Source: CAZUDI01 sp964618975
GTDB taxonomy: Bacteria > Desulfobacterota > Desulfomonilia > UBA1062
Direction of reading: 5' to 3'
Assembly (NCBI GenBank): GCA_964618975.1
Contig: CAZUDI010000003.1
Location: 101,065 to 165,064, forward strand
DNA: 64,000 nt
Shown: one piece after another, positions 36,932-45,490 of the stretch
How positions within the stretch are numbered: position 1 is the first letter of the stretch
Layout: every line of letters begins with the position of its first letter
The notes under the pieces: model-generated
What the model saw: the letters and a program-made list of their open reading frames with translations, nothing else
Database searches by the model: none
Told to the model about the DNA's origin: nothing
Translations under genes and position numbers: made by a program

Positions 36932-38145
36932 TGATCTTTACCTATGCAGCCCTGGGGCCCGACGGCACGCTCAGCCGACATCGGGGGGAATACTCCGGTC
37001 TGGAGGCCCTGCTGGAGGATCTCGAGGAGCGTCAGCTCATCCTGCTGAAATTTCGCCGTCAGCGGATGCCTGCTCTCGAAGACCTGAGGGATCGGCTGCT
37101 TCCCCCGGTAAAACGTGCCGACATCGTGGAATTATGCGACTCCCTGGCCACCATGCTCGGTAGCGGCATCGCGCTGATCGAGGCCCTCAAGGATCTGGAG
37201 GCCTCCGTGGGCAACCGGCGCCTGGCCAAGGCCCTGGCGAACATCATTCGGGCCGTAGAGGCCGGCGAGCGCCTGTCGGAGGCCTTCGCGCGTCATGCGC
37301 GTACCTTCCCGGACATCATGATATTCTTCCTGAGCATCGGCGAGGAGACCGGGACCATGCAGCAGGCCCTCGAGAACACCGCCGCCCACCTCCGGAGGGT
37401 GGACGAGATCATCTCGCAGACCAAACGCGCCCTCATCTATCCCGCCTTCGTCATGAGCGCCATGGGCGGTGTCCTTTTCTTCTGGCTCTTTTTCGTCATG
37501 CCCCGGCTGGTGGCGACCTTCCACGACATGGACCTGCAGCTACCGGATATCACACTCACGCTGGTGGCCTTCGTGAATCTGGTAAAGAACCATGGACTCC
37601 TCCTGCTGGTTATCCTCATGGCAGCCCTTGCGTTCCTGGCTCTGCTCCTGCGTTACGAGCGTACCCGGACACTGCTGGCGGGGCTGGGTCTGAGGCTGCC
37701 GGTCGTCGGCACGCTGCTGCGCTATGCCAACCAGACGATCCTCTTTTCCAACCTGGGCCTCATGCTGCGTTCCGGTGTCACCATGACCCAGAGCTTCGAG
37801 GTCCTCGAGGCCACGCTGTCCAATCCGGTTCTGCGACGCATCATCTCCCGCATCCGCGAGGCCACCACCGGTGGGGATTCCCTGCTCGAGGCCTTCACCC
37901 AAAGCCGTTTTTTCGATCCCTTGGCGCTACGCATGATCAGCGTGGGAGAAAGCACCGGAACCCTGGATCAGCGCTTGAGCGCCCTGGCCGATACCTACCA
38001 CGACCGCACTACCCGCTTCGTCGAGGTCATGGGCAAGATGGTGGAGCCCCTCGTCATGGCCGTGGCCGGGGGCATCTTCGTGTTCATCGTCATCTCCCTC
38101 ATCGGCCCGGTGTATGATCTCATCTCCCAGCTCGGAGGAGGATGA
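36931..38145 (+). CDS. pilus assembly inner-membrane platform protein, GspF/PilC family
   Basis: Polytopic platform protein of 404 residues on which the ATPase and pilins meet. It has two repeated GspF domains (about 65-190 and 265-395), each with a helical cytoplasmic bundle, and membrane helices near 168-192, 218-240 and 375-398. GEETGTMQQALE and the later GESTGTLDQRL are the paired repeat motifs. The start overlaps the ATPase stop (TAATG). Confidence 0.92.
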   Translation: MIFTYAALGPDGTLSRHRGEYSGLEALLEDLEERQLILLKFRRQRMPALEDLRDRLLPPVKRADIVELCDSLATMLGSGIALIEALKDLEASVGNRRLAKALANIIRAVEAGERLSEAFARHARTFPDIMIFFLSIGEETGTMQQALENTAAHLRRVDEIISQTKRALIYPAFVMSAMGGVLFFWLFFVMPRLVATFHDMDLQLPDITLTLVAFVNLVKNHGLLLLVILMAALAFLALLLRYERTRTLLAGLGLRLPVVGTLLRYANQTILFSNLGLMLRSGVTMTQSFEVLEATLSNPVLRRIISRIREATTGGDSLLEAFTQSRFFDPLALRMISVGESTGTLDQRLSALADTYHDRTTRFVEVMGKMVEPLVMAVAGGIFVFIVISLIGPVYDLISQLGGG

Positions 38146-38146
38146 C

Positions 38147-38767
38147 ATGGCGCCGGAAAAATCCATCCACGGATTCACCCTGGTGGAGCTCGCCATCGTG
38201 CTGACGGTCCTGGGGCTGATCGTCGGTTTGGGGTCCGAGCTCCTGCCGCTGCTCGTGAAGCAGAACAAGCTTATGGAGTCGCGTGCTTGCGTCCAGGAGG
38301 CCCGCACGGCCCTCATCGGGTATGCCCTGGCAAGTGGCCGCCTGCCTTTCGCGGGAGCGGACACCTCCGGCAGCGAGTCCCCCGGGAGACTCTCGGGCTA
38401 TCTGCCCTGGAGCGTGCTGGGCATTCATGGCGTGGATGCCTACATGCAGACCCTGGCCTATGCCGTGGACACCCATCTCACCACCACTACCACCATCGAG
38501 GAGTTCACGGAAAACCTCAACCAGCTCATCTCCGGCATCCAGCCTCCCGATCTCTTCTGTGACAACGGGGCCACGGCCACGGCTTGTGTGATCATCTCCG
38601 CGGGGGAAAACCGCCTGGCGGATACCCCCAATGACGACAACCATAACGGACGGGTGGACATCCACGACGACAACCGTTTCGCAGCGGTGGGGCAGCCCAT
38701 CGACCGAACCTATGACGACATCCTGCAGGCGGTCAGTGCGGCCTATCTGCGCGGAAGATTGGATTAA
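38147..38767 (+). CDS. type IV pilin-like protein 2 with Asp-rich loop
   Basis: A 206-residue prepilin. Cleavage after Gly9 (KSIHG, then FTLVELAIVLTVLG) leaves Phe1 and Glu5. The C-terminal region carries NDDNHNGRVDIHDDN near 162-176, an Asp/Asn-rich loop like a calcium-binding site. GGAGGAGG lies before ATG 38147, so that start is chosen over 38114. It is probably a minor pilin; it sits one base after the platform gene. Confidence 0.85.
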   Translation: MAPEKSIHGFTLVELAIVLTVLGLIVGLGSELLPLLVKQNKLMESRACVQEARTALIGYALASGRLPFAGADTSGSESPGRLSGYLPWSVLGIHGVDAYMQTLAYAVDTHLTTTTTIEEFTENLNQLISGIQPPDLFCDNGATATACVIISAGENRLADTPNDDNHNGRVDIHDDNRFAAVGQPIDRTYDDILQAVSAAYLRGRLD

Positions 38768-38776
38768 AGATATAAT

Positions 38777-40240
38777 ATGAATTTTCGGAATATTAGAAAG
38801 TCAGGTGGCCCCAAAGAGGCGCTGTCGCCCAGTGGGCTGGGGTTTGGGATGCTGTGTGCTGAAAAAAGGGGATACGCGATCTGTCTCGGAGAAGAAACCC
38901 ACTCCGTGGCAGTCTACCGACGGGATAAAAGCGGCCCGGTGCTGGCTGAGGCGCAAACCATGAATGCCGAGGCCCTCAGAGAGCTCTCCCGCAAGGGACG
39001 GCCGATCGCGGTCTGCTTCGCCTCCGGCTCCCTGTATGCCGACATCGGCACCTTCTCCAGCATAAATCAGGAGGCCACCGAGGCCCACATACGCGCCACC
39101 ATCGACAAGACCGGGCTGTTCCACGAGGAATACGCCCTGTCCTTCTGCAAACTTTACGACATCGACGCAGTCAAGGCCCAGTACTCCTACCTCGCCCTCC
39201 CAGTGCGGGATCTCAAACCCGGAGAGGCCCTCGACGCACGTGAGACCCGTCTGGCAGTCTTCTGTCCGGTGGAGGCCTCCGTGGCCGCCTGCGTGGGGCA
39301 GGCCGACAGGGAGATGGCCATCACGGTCTTCGAGGATGCCCGCTGTGTGCGCATCATCGCCTCCAAGGCGGGGATTATCTACTATCTCACCAGCATAGAC
39401 ATAAACGACTCCTTCGATCTTACCGCCGACACACTTGCCCGCCTCACTGAAGTCGCCGCCCTCCTTAAGAGCTCCTATAACGAGAACGCCTCTACTATCT
39501 ATCATATGGGCCAGGGCACGATCGACGCGGACGAACTGGCCTTACAGGGCATGTCTGTGACCCCCTGGGAAAACGAGCAGGATCAGGCGGGTCCGCCCGA
39601 GCTCCTGGGCACCCTGATGGGTCCGGCCTATGACTTCACGCCGCAGACCTTCCGGCAGGTCCGGCGCCTCATGACTTGGGCGCGCTGCTCCCTGGGGGTC
39701 TCGGCCCTCATGGTAATCATGTCCGTGATCCTCTTGGGGCTGGGGCTCGGAAACTCACATATCGCCGAGAGATACGAGTCCCTCACCCGGCAGGTCATGA
39801 CGGAATATACCAAAAACCTCGCCGAGTTGGAGACCGAATATTCCGCCCTGTGCGAAAACATCGACTGTTCCAGCATCAATTCCCTCTTTGCCCTGTATCG
39901 TGATTTCGAAAGGGAGCCCAAACTCCATACCATCCTCAGCACCGTCACGCAGCCTGTGCCGGAACGCCTGTATCTCGCCAGGGTGGAGGTGCAAAGGCCC
40001 ACCCTGGCAACGCCTTCCGCCCGCATGCTCTCCCCGGAGGTCGGGTCAGTACCCGTGATCCACACTGACGTCCTGGACGTCGCGATCGAAGGGACCATCT
40101 ACGCCCCCTATCCGGAATCCAAGGCGATTTTCTCGTCCTATGTGGAGGAACTACAGCCGGTCTATGCGGTGCAGGGGGCGCTCTTCAATCACCTGAACCA
40201 TCACGCAACCTTTTCGGTAACCTGCGAGGCTAGGCCATGA
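38777..40240 (+). CDS. fused PilM/PilN-like pilus alignment protein
   Basis: A 487-residue protein. The N-terminal part (about 25-270) has the alternating strand/helix pattern of actin-like PilM or GspL cytoplasmic domains. A membrane helix at about 312-334 and a periplasmic coiled segment and domain (about 335-487) recall PilN. The assignment rests mainly on gene order, being followed by PilO-like, PilP-like and secretin genes, and on topology. MshI-type proteins of MSHA systems have a comparable build. The start lacks a strong ribosome binding site. Confidence 0.65.
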   Translation: MNFRNIRKSGGPKEALSPSGLGFGMLCAEKRGYAICLGEETHSVAVYRRDKSGPVLAEAQTMNAEALRELSRKGRPIAVCFASGSLYADIGTFSSINQEATEAHIRATIDKTGLFHEEYALSFCKLYDIDAVKAQYSYLALPVRDLKPGEALDARETRLAVFCPVEASVAACVGQADREMAITVFEDARCVRIIASKAGIIYYLTSIDINDSFDLTADTLARLTEVAALLKSSYNENASTIYHMGQGTIDADELALQGMSVTPWENEQDQAGPPELLGTLMGPAYDFTPQTFRQVRRLMTWARCSLGVSALMVIMSVILLGLGLGNSHIAERYESLTRQVMTEYTKNLAELETEYSALCENIDCSSINSLFALYRDFEREPKLHTILSTVTQPVPERLYLARVEVQRPTLATPSARMLSPEVGSVPVIHTDVLDVAIEGTIYAPYPESKAIFSSYVEELQPVYAVQGALFNHLNHHATFSVTCEARP

Positions 40241-40635
40241 AACATTTCAAGAGGGCCTTCCTTATCGCATTACTCAGCTGCATGCTCCTGCCGGGGGCCT
40301 TCATCGTCTTTCGCTTGAGCGAGATGCAGGTGAGTTACTGCCGCCATAAGCACGAAACCCTTGTGAGGATGCAGCACGACCGTCAGCGCTTCGAGGACCA
40401 GATGGAGGCCCTCAGGGAAAACGGGAAGCGCCTGATTGCCCTGTCCCGCGAGAGCCGAACCCCCGTCGACTACGAGATCGTCCTGGAGGACCATGCCCTC
40501 GAAGGGATCCACGAGAAGATTATCTCCACCTACCAGGACGGCCTCTTTTTCCTCACCAGTGCCACGCTCGAGAGCGGGCCGGGCGGGATCCTACTCGCGG
40601 TCAAGGGCTATCGCGTCGGGGAGGAAGCGCCATGA
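40237..40635 (+). CDS. PilO-like small inner-membrane pilus protein
   Basis: A 132-residue protein with one N-terminal membrane helix (about 8-28), a coiled-coil stretch (about 35-70) and a small alpha/beta domain. This matches the bitopic PilO/GspM build. It overlaps the upstream gene as ATGA and the next gene as ATGA, so the three inner-membrane proteins are translationally coupled. Sequence alone is too short and divergent for certainty. Confidence 0.6.
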   Translation: MKHFKRAFLIALLSCMLLPGAFIVFRLSEMQVSYCRHKHETLVRMQHDRQRFEDQMEALRENGKRLIALSRESRTPVDYEIVLEDHALEGIHEKIISTYQDGLFFLTSATLESGPGGILLAVKGYRVGEEAP

Positions 40636-41042
40636 ACAGGCCCGACCGTCGAATCATCACCCTCTTCGTCTTCCCCATAATCGCGCTTTTGGCCTGCATG
40701 GCCGCCGCGTTGCTGATCCCCGAGGACAAACCCTTCATCCCCGATCAACATGCCCTGCTTGAGTACGTCAATGAACTGCGACTGAGTGCGGAAGCTTCCC
40801 TCGCCCCCGCCGATAGCGTGCCCATCCGGGACGTCTTCCTGCGCCCCCTGGGACAGCGCGGGACCGTCACGATTTCGCTCGTCGTGCAGGCCTCTTCCGG
40901 GGCATATGCGATCGTCAATGGACAGCGTCTGGGCCCTGGGGAACGCACCGACGACTTCTGCCTGGCGGCCATCTCGGGCGATGCCGTGACCCTGACCTAC
41001 AATGACGGGTCCAAGGAGACCTTCCATGTCAAAGCGCCGTAA
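40632..41042 (+). CDS. PilP/GspC-like small pilus protein
   Basis: A 136-residue protein with an N-terminal membrane helix (about 11-30) and a C-terminal beta-rich segment (about 70-136; AIVNGQRLGPGERTDDF then a strand pair) that resembles the homology-region domain of PilP/GspC. That domain docks to the secretin. It is placed directly before the secretin, as in type IV pilus and MSHA operons, and overlaps it by 17 bases. Confidence 0.6.
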   Translation: MNRPDRRIITLFVFPIIALLACMAAALLIPEDKPFIPDQHALLEYVNELRLSAEASLAPADSVPIRDVFLRPLGQRGTVTISLVVQASSGAYAIVNGQRLGPGERTDDFCLAAISGDAVTLTYNDGSKETFHVKAP

Positions 41043-42612
41043 TGCGATCAACCTCTCTCTGATGCTGCTCCTCCTGAGCGGATGCGCCACCGAGAAGCTT
41101 CTCACCCAGGAGGATTTCACCATCCGGGATGAAACCGCCCTGGTAACGCCCGCAGTCACCCCCCCGGCCGCCACACCGCGGCCCAAGGCCCCCCAGGACG
41201 CGCTGGCGGGCAAACAGATCACGCTCAGCGCCAAGGATGCCGACTTCCGGGACATCCTGGCGGCGATTGCCGAGCATGCCGGACTGGATCTCGTCATCAA
41301 CGCCCGTCTCATGCACAGAATGGATGAAGAATCCCCTGCCGCACCAGGGGAGGAGCCTCAGTCTCAACCTGCCAAGTCCCGCCAAGGCATTGCCGTCCCG
41401 CCGGTGACGGTGGCCTTCGAGGCGACCCCCCTGGCGGAGGCCCTCGAGGGGCTCGCCGAATCTCTGAACCTCTTTGTGACCGTCCGCGGCGGGAGCCTGT
41501 ATGTCACGGGCATCCAGTCGCGGACCTATCACCTGAACTTCCTGTCCTCCCGCAAGGTGACCAGCATCTCCGTGGGGGGGGACGTCCTGGGGAATCTCGG
41601 CGACGAGGATGCGTCCTCCAAGCCGCTCTCCGGCGAGTTCGCCATCGAGGATTCCACCCCCGAGGCCCATACCGACATGTATTCGCAGATCGAGGAGGTG
41701 ATCAAGTCCGCCCTCACACCCTACGGCCGCTACGCCCTCAACCGCTCCGTGGGCCTGCTCGAGGTGAGTGATCGGCGCGAGACGATCGACCGCATCGATA
41801 ACTACATGAAGACCCTCAAGCGTTTTTACAACGCCCAGGTGCTCATCACCGCCAAGATCCTGGAGGTCTCGCTCAACGACACGAGCAGCTACGGCATCGA
41901 CTGGTCGAGCGTCCACGGCAACATCCAGAGCTTCACCTTCAACCCCATCAGCCAGACCCTGGCGCTGGCCACGGACAACCTGAGCCCGGCGCTCACCATC
42001 TCCGGGGAGGGGGACAACGGGTTCTCGATGACCATGAATGCCCTGGAAGAATTCGGCAAGGTCAAGATCCTCTCCAACCCGCACGTGCGGGTCACCAACG
42101 GGCAGCCGGCCCTCATCAGCGTGGGACGCAGCACCTCGTACATCAAGGAGATCACCCGTTCCACCACCTCGGCCGGAGACCAGACCATCACCGAGACCGA
42201 GGTGGAGCTCGGCAGTATCTTCGACGGGCTCATGTTCGGCGTGGTGCCCTTCATCGACTTCGAGCACGAGAGGGTCAATCTGAACATCACCCCCATCAAG
42301 AGCACCATCGTCGACCTCGAGGAACGCACCATCAGCGGCAACGTCTACACCCTGCCCACCGTGGACCTGAAGGAGGCCCACACGCAGATCAGGGTCAGAA
42401 GCGGGGACCTGGTGGTGCTCGGCGGTCTGATCAGCAAGGATCTTACCCGGGAGCGCAAGAGCATCCCCATCCTGGGCGATATCCCCTATCTCGGCTACCT
42501 GTTCAGCCAGATCAGGAAGTCCGTCGAGACCAATGAGCTCGTTATCCTCCTCGAGCCGGTGATCCTCTGGGACGGTCCGCTGGACCTGCCACAGGCGTCG
42601 CCCCTGAGCTGA
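41026..42612 (+). CDS. pilus secretin, PilQ/MshL family lipoprotein
   Basis: Outer-membrane channel through which the pilus passes; 528 residues. A lipoprotein signal ends LLLLLSGC near residue 20. An N-terminal secretin domain (about 55-160, DADFRDILAAIAEHAGLDL) is followed by a long linker and the secretin core (about 310-510) with VKILSNPHVRVTNGQPALI and VRSGDLVVLGGLISKD. ATG at 41026 follows AAGGAG. It ends the pilus operon; no pilotin gene is next to it. Confidence 0.9.
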   Translation: MSKRRNAINLSLMLLLLSGCATEKLLTQEDFTIRDETALVTPAVTPPAATPRPKAPQDALAGKQITLSAKDADFRDILAAIAEHAGLDLVINARLMHRMDEESPAAPGEEPQSQPAKSRQGIAVPPVTVAFEATPLAEALEGLAESLNLFVTVRGGSLYVTGIQSRTYHLNFLSSRKVTSISVGGDVLGNLGDEDASSKPLSGEFAIEDSTPEAHTDMYSQIEEVIKSALTPYGRYALNRSVGLLEVSDRRETIDRIDNYMKTLKRFYNAQVLITAKILEVSLNDTSSYGIDWSSVHGNIQSFTFNPISQTLALATDNLSPALTISGEGDNGFSMTMNALEEFGKVKILSNPHVRVTNGQPALISVGRSTSYIKEITRSTTSAGDQTITETEVELGSIFDGLMFGVVPFIDFEHERVNLNITPIKSTIVDLEERTISGNVYTLPTVDLKEAHTQIRVRSGDLVVLGGLISKDLTRERKSIPILGDIPYLGYLFSQIRKSVETNELVILLEPVILWDGPLDLPQASPLS

Positions 42613-42733
42613 CGTGCACCTGGTCCTCTGACCTGCACACCGCCTCCACCGGCAAGGATTTGGGTACAGGATCCGCCGCAGGCAGTTGCGAGTCCTGCTT
42701 GACGGAAGTCGTGCATGATGCTACTTTTTTTTC

Positions 42734-44005
42734 ATGCTCGACATAAAATTCATCCGCCAGAATGAGGATCTCGTGCAGAAGGCCCTGCATGATCGCGGCT
42801 CGGCCCTCGATCTTGAAGATCTCCTGAGCCTCGATAACGACCGCCGCAGGCTCATCCAGGAGGCCGACGAGCTCAAGGCCCAGCGCAACCAGTTCTCCGA
42901 AAAGATCGCGCGCGCCCGGAAATCGAGCGGGGACCTGGAACAGGAAAGGCAGGAGATGCGCCGCATCTCGGAGACCATCAAGGATATCGACACCAGGGTG
43001 CGCGAGACGGACGAGGCCCTGGCGGCCATCGTGCTCGAAATCCCCAATATCCCGCACACGAGCGTGCCGATGGGAAAAGATGCGGCCAACAACCAGGTGG
43101 TGCGCACCTGGGGCGAGGCCCCGGCCTTCACCTTTGAACCCCAGCCCCACTGGGATATCGGAGAGAACCTGGGCATCCTGGATTTCAAACGCGCTGCCAA
43201 GATCAGCGGGGCCCGCTTCAGCCTCAGCACCGGTGCCGGGGCCCGGCTCGAGCGGGCACTGATCAACCTCATGCTCGATGTCCATACCACCGAACACGGC
43301 TATACCGAGGTGCTGCCACCCTTCCTGGTCAACCGCGACAGTATGACCGCCACGGGGCAGCTGCCCAAGTTCGAAGAGGACCTCTTTGCCACGGACGACT
43401 ATTTCCTCATTCCTACGGCCGAGGTGCCGGTGACCAACATCTATCGCAACGAGGTGCTCGACGGGGAGAAGCTGCCGGTCAAACTCGTCAGCTATACCCC
43501 ATGCTTCCGCCGCGAGGCAGGCTCCTACGGCAAGGATACGCGGGGTCTGATCCGCGTGCACCAGTTCAACAAGGTGGAACTCGTGCGCTTCGCGCACCCC
43601 GAGCATTCCTACCGCGACCTGGAGGAGCTCACCGCGGATGCCGAGACGATCCTGAAGCGGTTGGGCCTGCACTACCGCGTGGTGGCCTTGTGTACGGGAG
43701 ATCTGGGATTCTCCGCGGCCAAGACCTATGACCTGGAGGTCTGGATGCCCTCCCAGCAGGCCTTCCGGGAGATCTCCTCGTGTTCAAACTTCGGGGATTT
43801 TCAGGCCCGTCGTGGCAAGATCCGGATGAAATCGGCCAGCGATAAGAAGCTCCACTTCTGCCACACCCTCAACGGGAGCGGGCTGGCCGTGGGACGCACC
43901 GTGGCCGCCATCCTCGAGAACTACCAGCAGTCCAACGGGACGGTGTCCCTCCCCGAGGCCCTTGTGCCCTACATGGGACTTGACCTCATAAAACCAATGG
44001 GCTAG
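42734..44005 (+). CDS. serS: seryl-tRNA synthetase
   Basis: Class II enzyme that charges tRNA-Ser. The 423 residues have the N-terminal two-helix coiled-coil arm (about 30-105) that grips the long variable arm of tRNA-Ser, then the catalytic core with motif 2 (CFRREAGSYGKDTRGLIRVHQF near 256) and motif 3 (NGSGLAVGRTVAAILENYQ near 378). No Shine-Dalgarno is visible before ATG 42734. Two tRNA-Ser genes follow directly. Confidence 0.96.
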   Translation: MLDIKFIRQNEDLVQKALHDRGSALDLEDLLSLDNDRRRLIQEADELKAQRNQFSEKIARARKSSGDLEQERQEMRRISETIKDIDTRVRETDEALAAIVLEIPNIPHTSVPMGKDAANNQVVRTWGEAPAFTFEPQPHWDIGENLGILDFKRAAKISGARFSLSTGAGARLERALINLMLDVHTTEHGYTEVLPPFLVNRDSMTATGQLPKFEEDLFATDDYFLIPTAEVPVTNIYRNEVLDGEKLPVKLVSYTPCFRREAGSYGKDTRGLIRVHQFNKVELVRFAHPEHSYRDLEELTADAETILKRLGLHYRVVALCTGDLGFSAAKTYDLEVWMPSQQAFREISSCSNFGDFQARRGKIRMKSASDKKLHFCHTLNGSGLAVGRTVAAILENYQQSNGTVSLPEALVPYMGLDLIKPMG

Positions 44006-44018
44006 AAAAGAAAAACCC

Positions 44019-44108
44019 GGAGGGATGGCAGAGCCTGGCTGATTGCACCGGTCTTGAAAACCGGCATGCCTTCGGGCATCGGGAGTTCGAATCTCCCTCC
44101 CTCCGCCA
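44019..44108 (+). tRNA. tRNA-Ser (UGA)
   Basis: A 90-base class II tRNA. GGAGGGA pairs with TCCCTCC; discriminator G and encoded CCA end at 44108. The anticodon loop CTTGAAA gives UGA. The long variable arm ATGCCTTCGGGCAT forms a hairpin with a TTCG loop. It starts 13 bases after serS, so it is probably cotranscribed with it. Confidence 0.96.
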
Positions 44109-44115
44109 CGGATGT

Positions 44116-44208
44116 GGAGAGATGGCCGAGCGGCTGAAGGCGTTCGCCTGCTAAGCGAATGTACCCCGTGAACGGGTACCGAGGGTTCGAATCCCTCTCT
44201 CTCCGCCA
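44116..44208 (+). tRNA. tRNA-Ser (GCU)
   Basis: A 93-base class II tRNA. GGAGAGA pairs with TCTCTCC, with discriminator G and encoded CCA. The anticodon loop CTGCTAA gives GCU, which reads AGC/AGU. The long variable arm TACCCCGTGAACGGGTA is a hairpin. Only seven bases separate it from the UGA isoacceptor. Confidence 0.96.
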
Positions 44209-44220
44209 GCATGATCCTGT

Positions 44221-44260
44221 ACGGCAGGCGGCTGCCTGTAAGGCAGCCGCCTGCCGTTTC
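44221..44260 (+). terminator. strong hairpin terminator after the tRNA-Ser genes
   Basis: A perfect 17-base stem, ACGGCAGGCGGCTGCCT with its complement, closes a three-base loop at 44221-44257 and is followed by TTTC. It ends the serS/tRNA-Ser unit and separates it from the PHP gene. The T-run is short, so part of its role may be transcript stability. Confidence 0.7.
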
Positions 44261-44290
44261 ACCTGCGAGACACCCCAGAGGCGGGCACCC

Positions 44291-44929
44291 ATGTTCAAAA
44301 TCGATATGCATGTCCACACCACCCTTGGCGGGGACTCGTTCATCCTGCCCGAGGAACTGGTGGATCGCGCCCGGCAGGCAGGCCTGGACGGGGTCTGCGT
44401 CACCGAACACCATTCCTACCACCTGAGCGAGCCCTTCGAGGCCATCCGGGAGAGGAGCGGGTTTCCCATCTTCCGGGGCCTGGAGTACTCGGCGGCCGAG
44501 GGACACCTCCTCATCTACGGGGCCAGACTGGGCCGGGAGGAACTGCCGCTGGGCTCCCCCATGCAGGAGGTCATCCACCGGGTCAATGCCCTGGGTGGGG
44601 TGGCCGTGCCGGCCCACCCCTTTCAGGTAAGCCTGCTGGGGGCCAGCCTCGGTGAGCGCCTCTATGCGCTCACCGGCCTCAGCTGCATCGAGGCCATCAA
44701 TGCCAGCGCCACCCCCGCGGAAAACCGCCGGGCTCAGGTGGCCGCCGGGCGCATGAATCTGGCAGGGATCGCCGGGTCCGACGCCCACGGCCTGCCACTC
44801 GTTGGGAGGGCCTGCACCCTGTTCCCCGCGCCCGTGAGGTGTATGGACGAGCTTGTGGTCGCCCTTAAGTGTGGGGATGTCCGCCCGTACTGGAACGAAC
44901 CCGCGCCTGCGACTTGCCACCGGGGCTGA
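44291..44929 (+). CDS. PHP-domain phosphoesterase
   Basis: A 212-residue protein of the polymerase and histidinol phosphatase superfamily. The metal-binding motifs are MHVHT near residue 6, TEHHSYH near 38, RGLEYSA near 62, PAHP near 112 and GSDAHG near 171. It could hydrolyse nucleotides or phosphoesters such as 3',5'-nucleoside bisphosphate; the substrate is not decided by sequence. ATG at 44291 is chosen because the longer frame runs back through the terminator and tRNA. Confidence 0.88.
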   Translation: MFKIDMHVHTTLGGDSFILPEELVDRARQAGLDGVCVTEHHSYHLSEPFEAIRERSGFPIFRGLEYSAAEGHLLIYGARLGREELPLGSPMQEVIHRVNALGGVAVPAHPFQVSLLGASLGERLYALTGLSCIEAINASATPAENRRAQVAAGRMNLAGIAGSDAHGLPLVGRACTLFPAPVRCMDELVVALKCGDVRPYWNEPAPATCHRG

Positions 44930-44934
44930 GAGCA

Positions 44935-44981
44935 CGTGTATGAACCTCGGGGCAAGCCCTGGACCCCCTTGAAGCCACAAA
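44935..44981 (-). repeat. dispersed intergenic repeat, copy C
   Basis: About 47 bases between the convergent PHP and cooT genes, oriented like copy B. The reverse complement reads GTTTGTGGCTTCAAGG, then GGGTCCAGGGCTTGCCCCG and AGGTTCATACAC. It shares the TCCAGGGCTTGCCC hairpin core with the other copies and is somewhat diverged at its ends. Confidence 0.68.
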
Positions 44982-45026
44982 CGGCGGGGAACGCGAGCAA
45001 AAGCGATGAAAGGGCAGCCCCACCGA

Positions 45027-45221
45027 TCAGGGCCCGATCTCCTCGAGGAGCATGCGCCCCTCGGCATTCACGAAGGAGCTAAACCTTCCGCTGACGATCT
45101 TAACTTCGCCGTAAATGCTGACCAGCCGCACCGTGTCCCCCTGGGCGACGACATATTCGACCTCGTCGAGCAGCGGCTCTTCACGCCCTCCTTTAAGGAT
45201 ATACACACTGAGCTCACACAT
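45027..45221 (-). CDS. cooT: CooT-type nickel-binding protein
   Basis: A small protein of 64 residues starting MCELSVYIL, the signature N-terminus of CooT, in which Cys2 takes part in Ni(II) binding by the dimer. EYVVAQGDTVRLVSIYGE near 20-37 completes the beta-barrel core. ATG 45221 is the second of two adjacent ATGs and lies at a workable distance from GGGAGGG. It is the last gene of the cooC, cooJ-like, cooT operon. Carbon monoxide dehydrogenase itself is not in the window. Confidence 0.82.
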   Translation of the reverse strand: MCELSVYILKGGREEPLLDEVEYVVAQGDTVRLVSIYGEVKIVSGRFSSFVNAEGRMLLEEIGP

Positions 45222-45480
45222 CATCCCTCCCTGTATCTCCCCTGCCTTTCTCAGGGGCTTGCGCGAGAGGGTCCCCTGAGACACCCAGTTCCTCAAGCGC
45301 CAGGCGCAGTTGCTCCATCGCACGGCGCTGCAAATCCGCCACCGCACGGACGCGGACGGCACCGAGGACCTGGCCCGTACGGGCAAGGGTCTCGGCCAGG
45401 GTCTCGTATTCCCGGATGTGCTGCTGGACGTGATGCAGGTGATGTTCGATCCGAATGCGTGCCTTGTCCACCGCGTGCAT
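45214..45480 (-). CDS. His-rich coiled-coil protein, CooJ-like nickel chaperone candidate
   Basis: An 88-residue, strongly helical protein. Residues 13-21 read HHLHHVQQH, which fits the spacing H-x-x-x-H-x-x-x-H of the Ni(II) site I recall for CooJ, with the Trp replaced by His. The helix continues with heptad-like Leu spacing to about residue 72. Unlike the CooJ I know, there is no His-rich C-terminal tail. AGGGAGGGGG precedes the ATG. It sits 10 bases after cooC and overlaps cooT by 8 bases. The function is inferred from motif and context. Confidence 0.62.
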   Translation of the reverse strand: MHAVDKARIRIEHHLHHVQQHIREYETLAETLARTGQVLGAVRVRAVADLQRRAMEQLRLALEELGVSGDPLAQAPEKGRGDTGRDDV

Positions 45481-45490
45481 GCCCCCTCCC

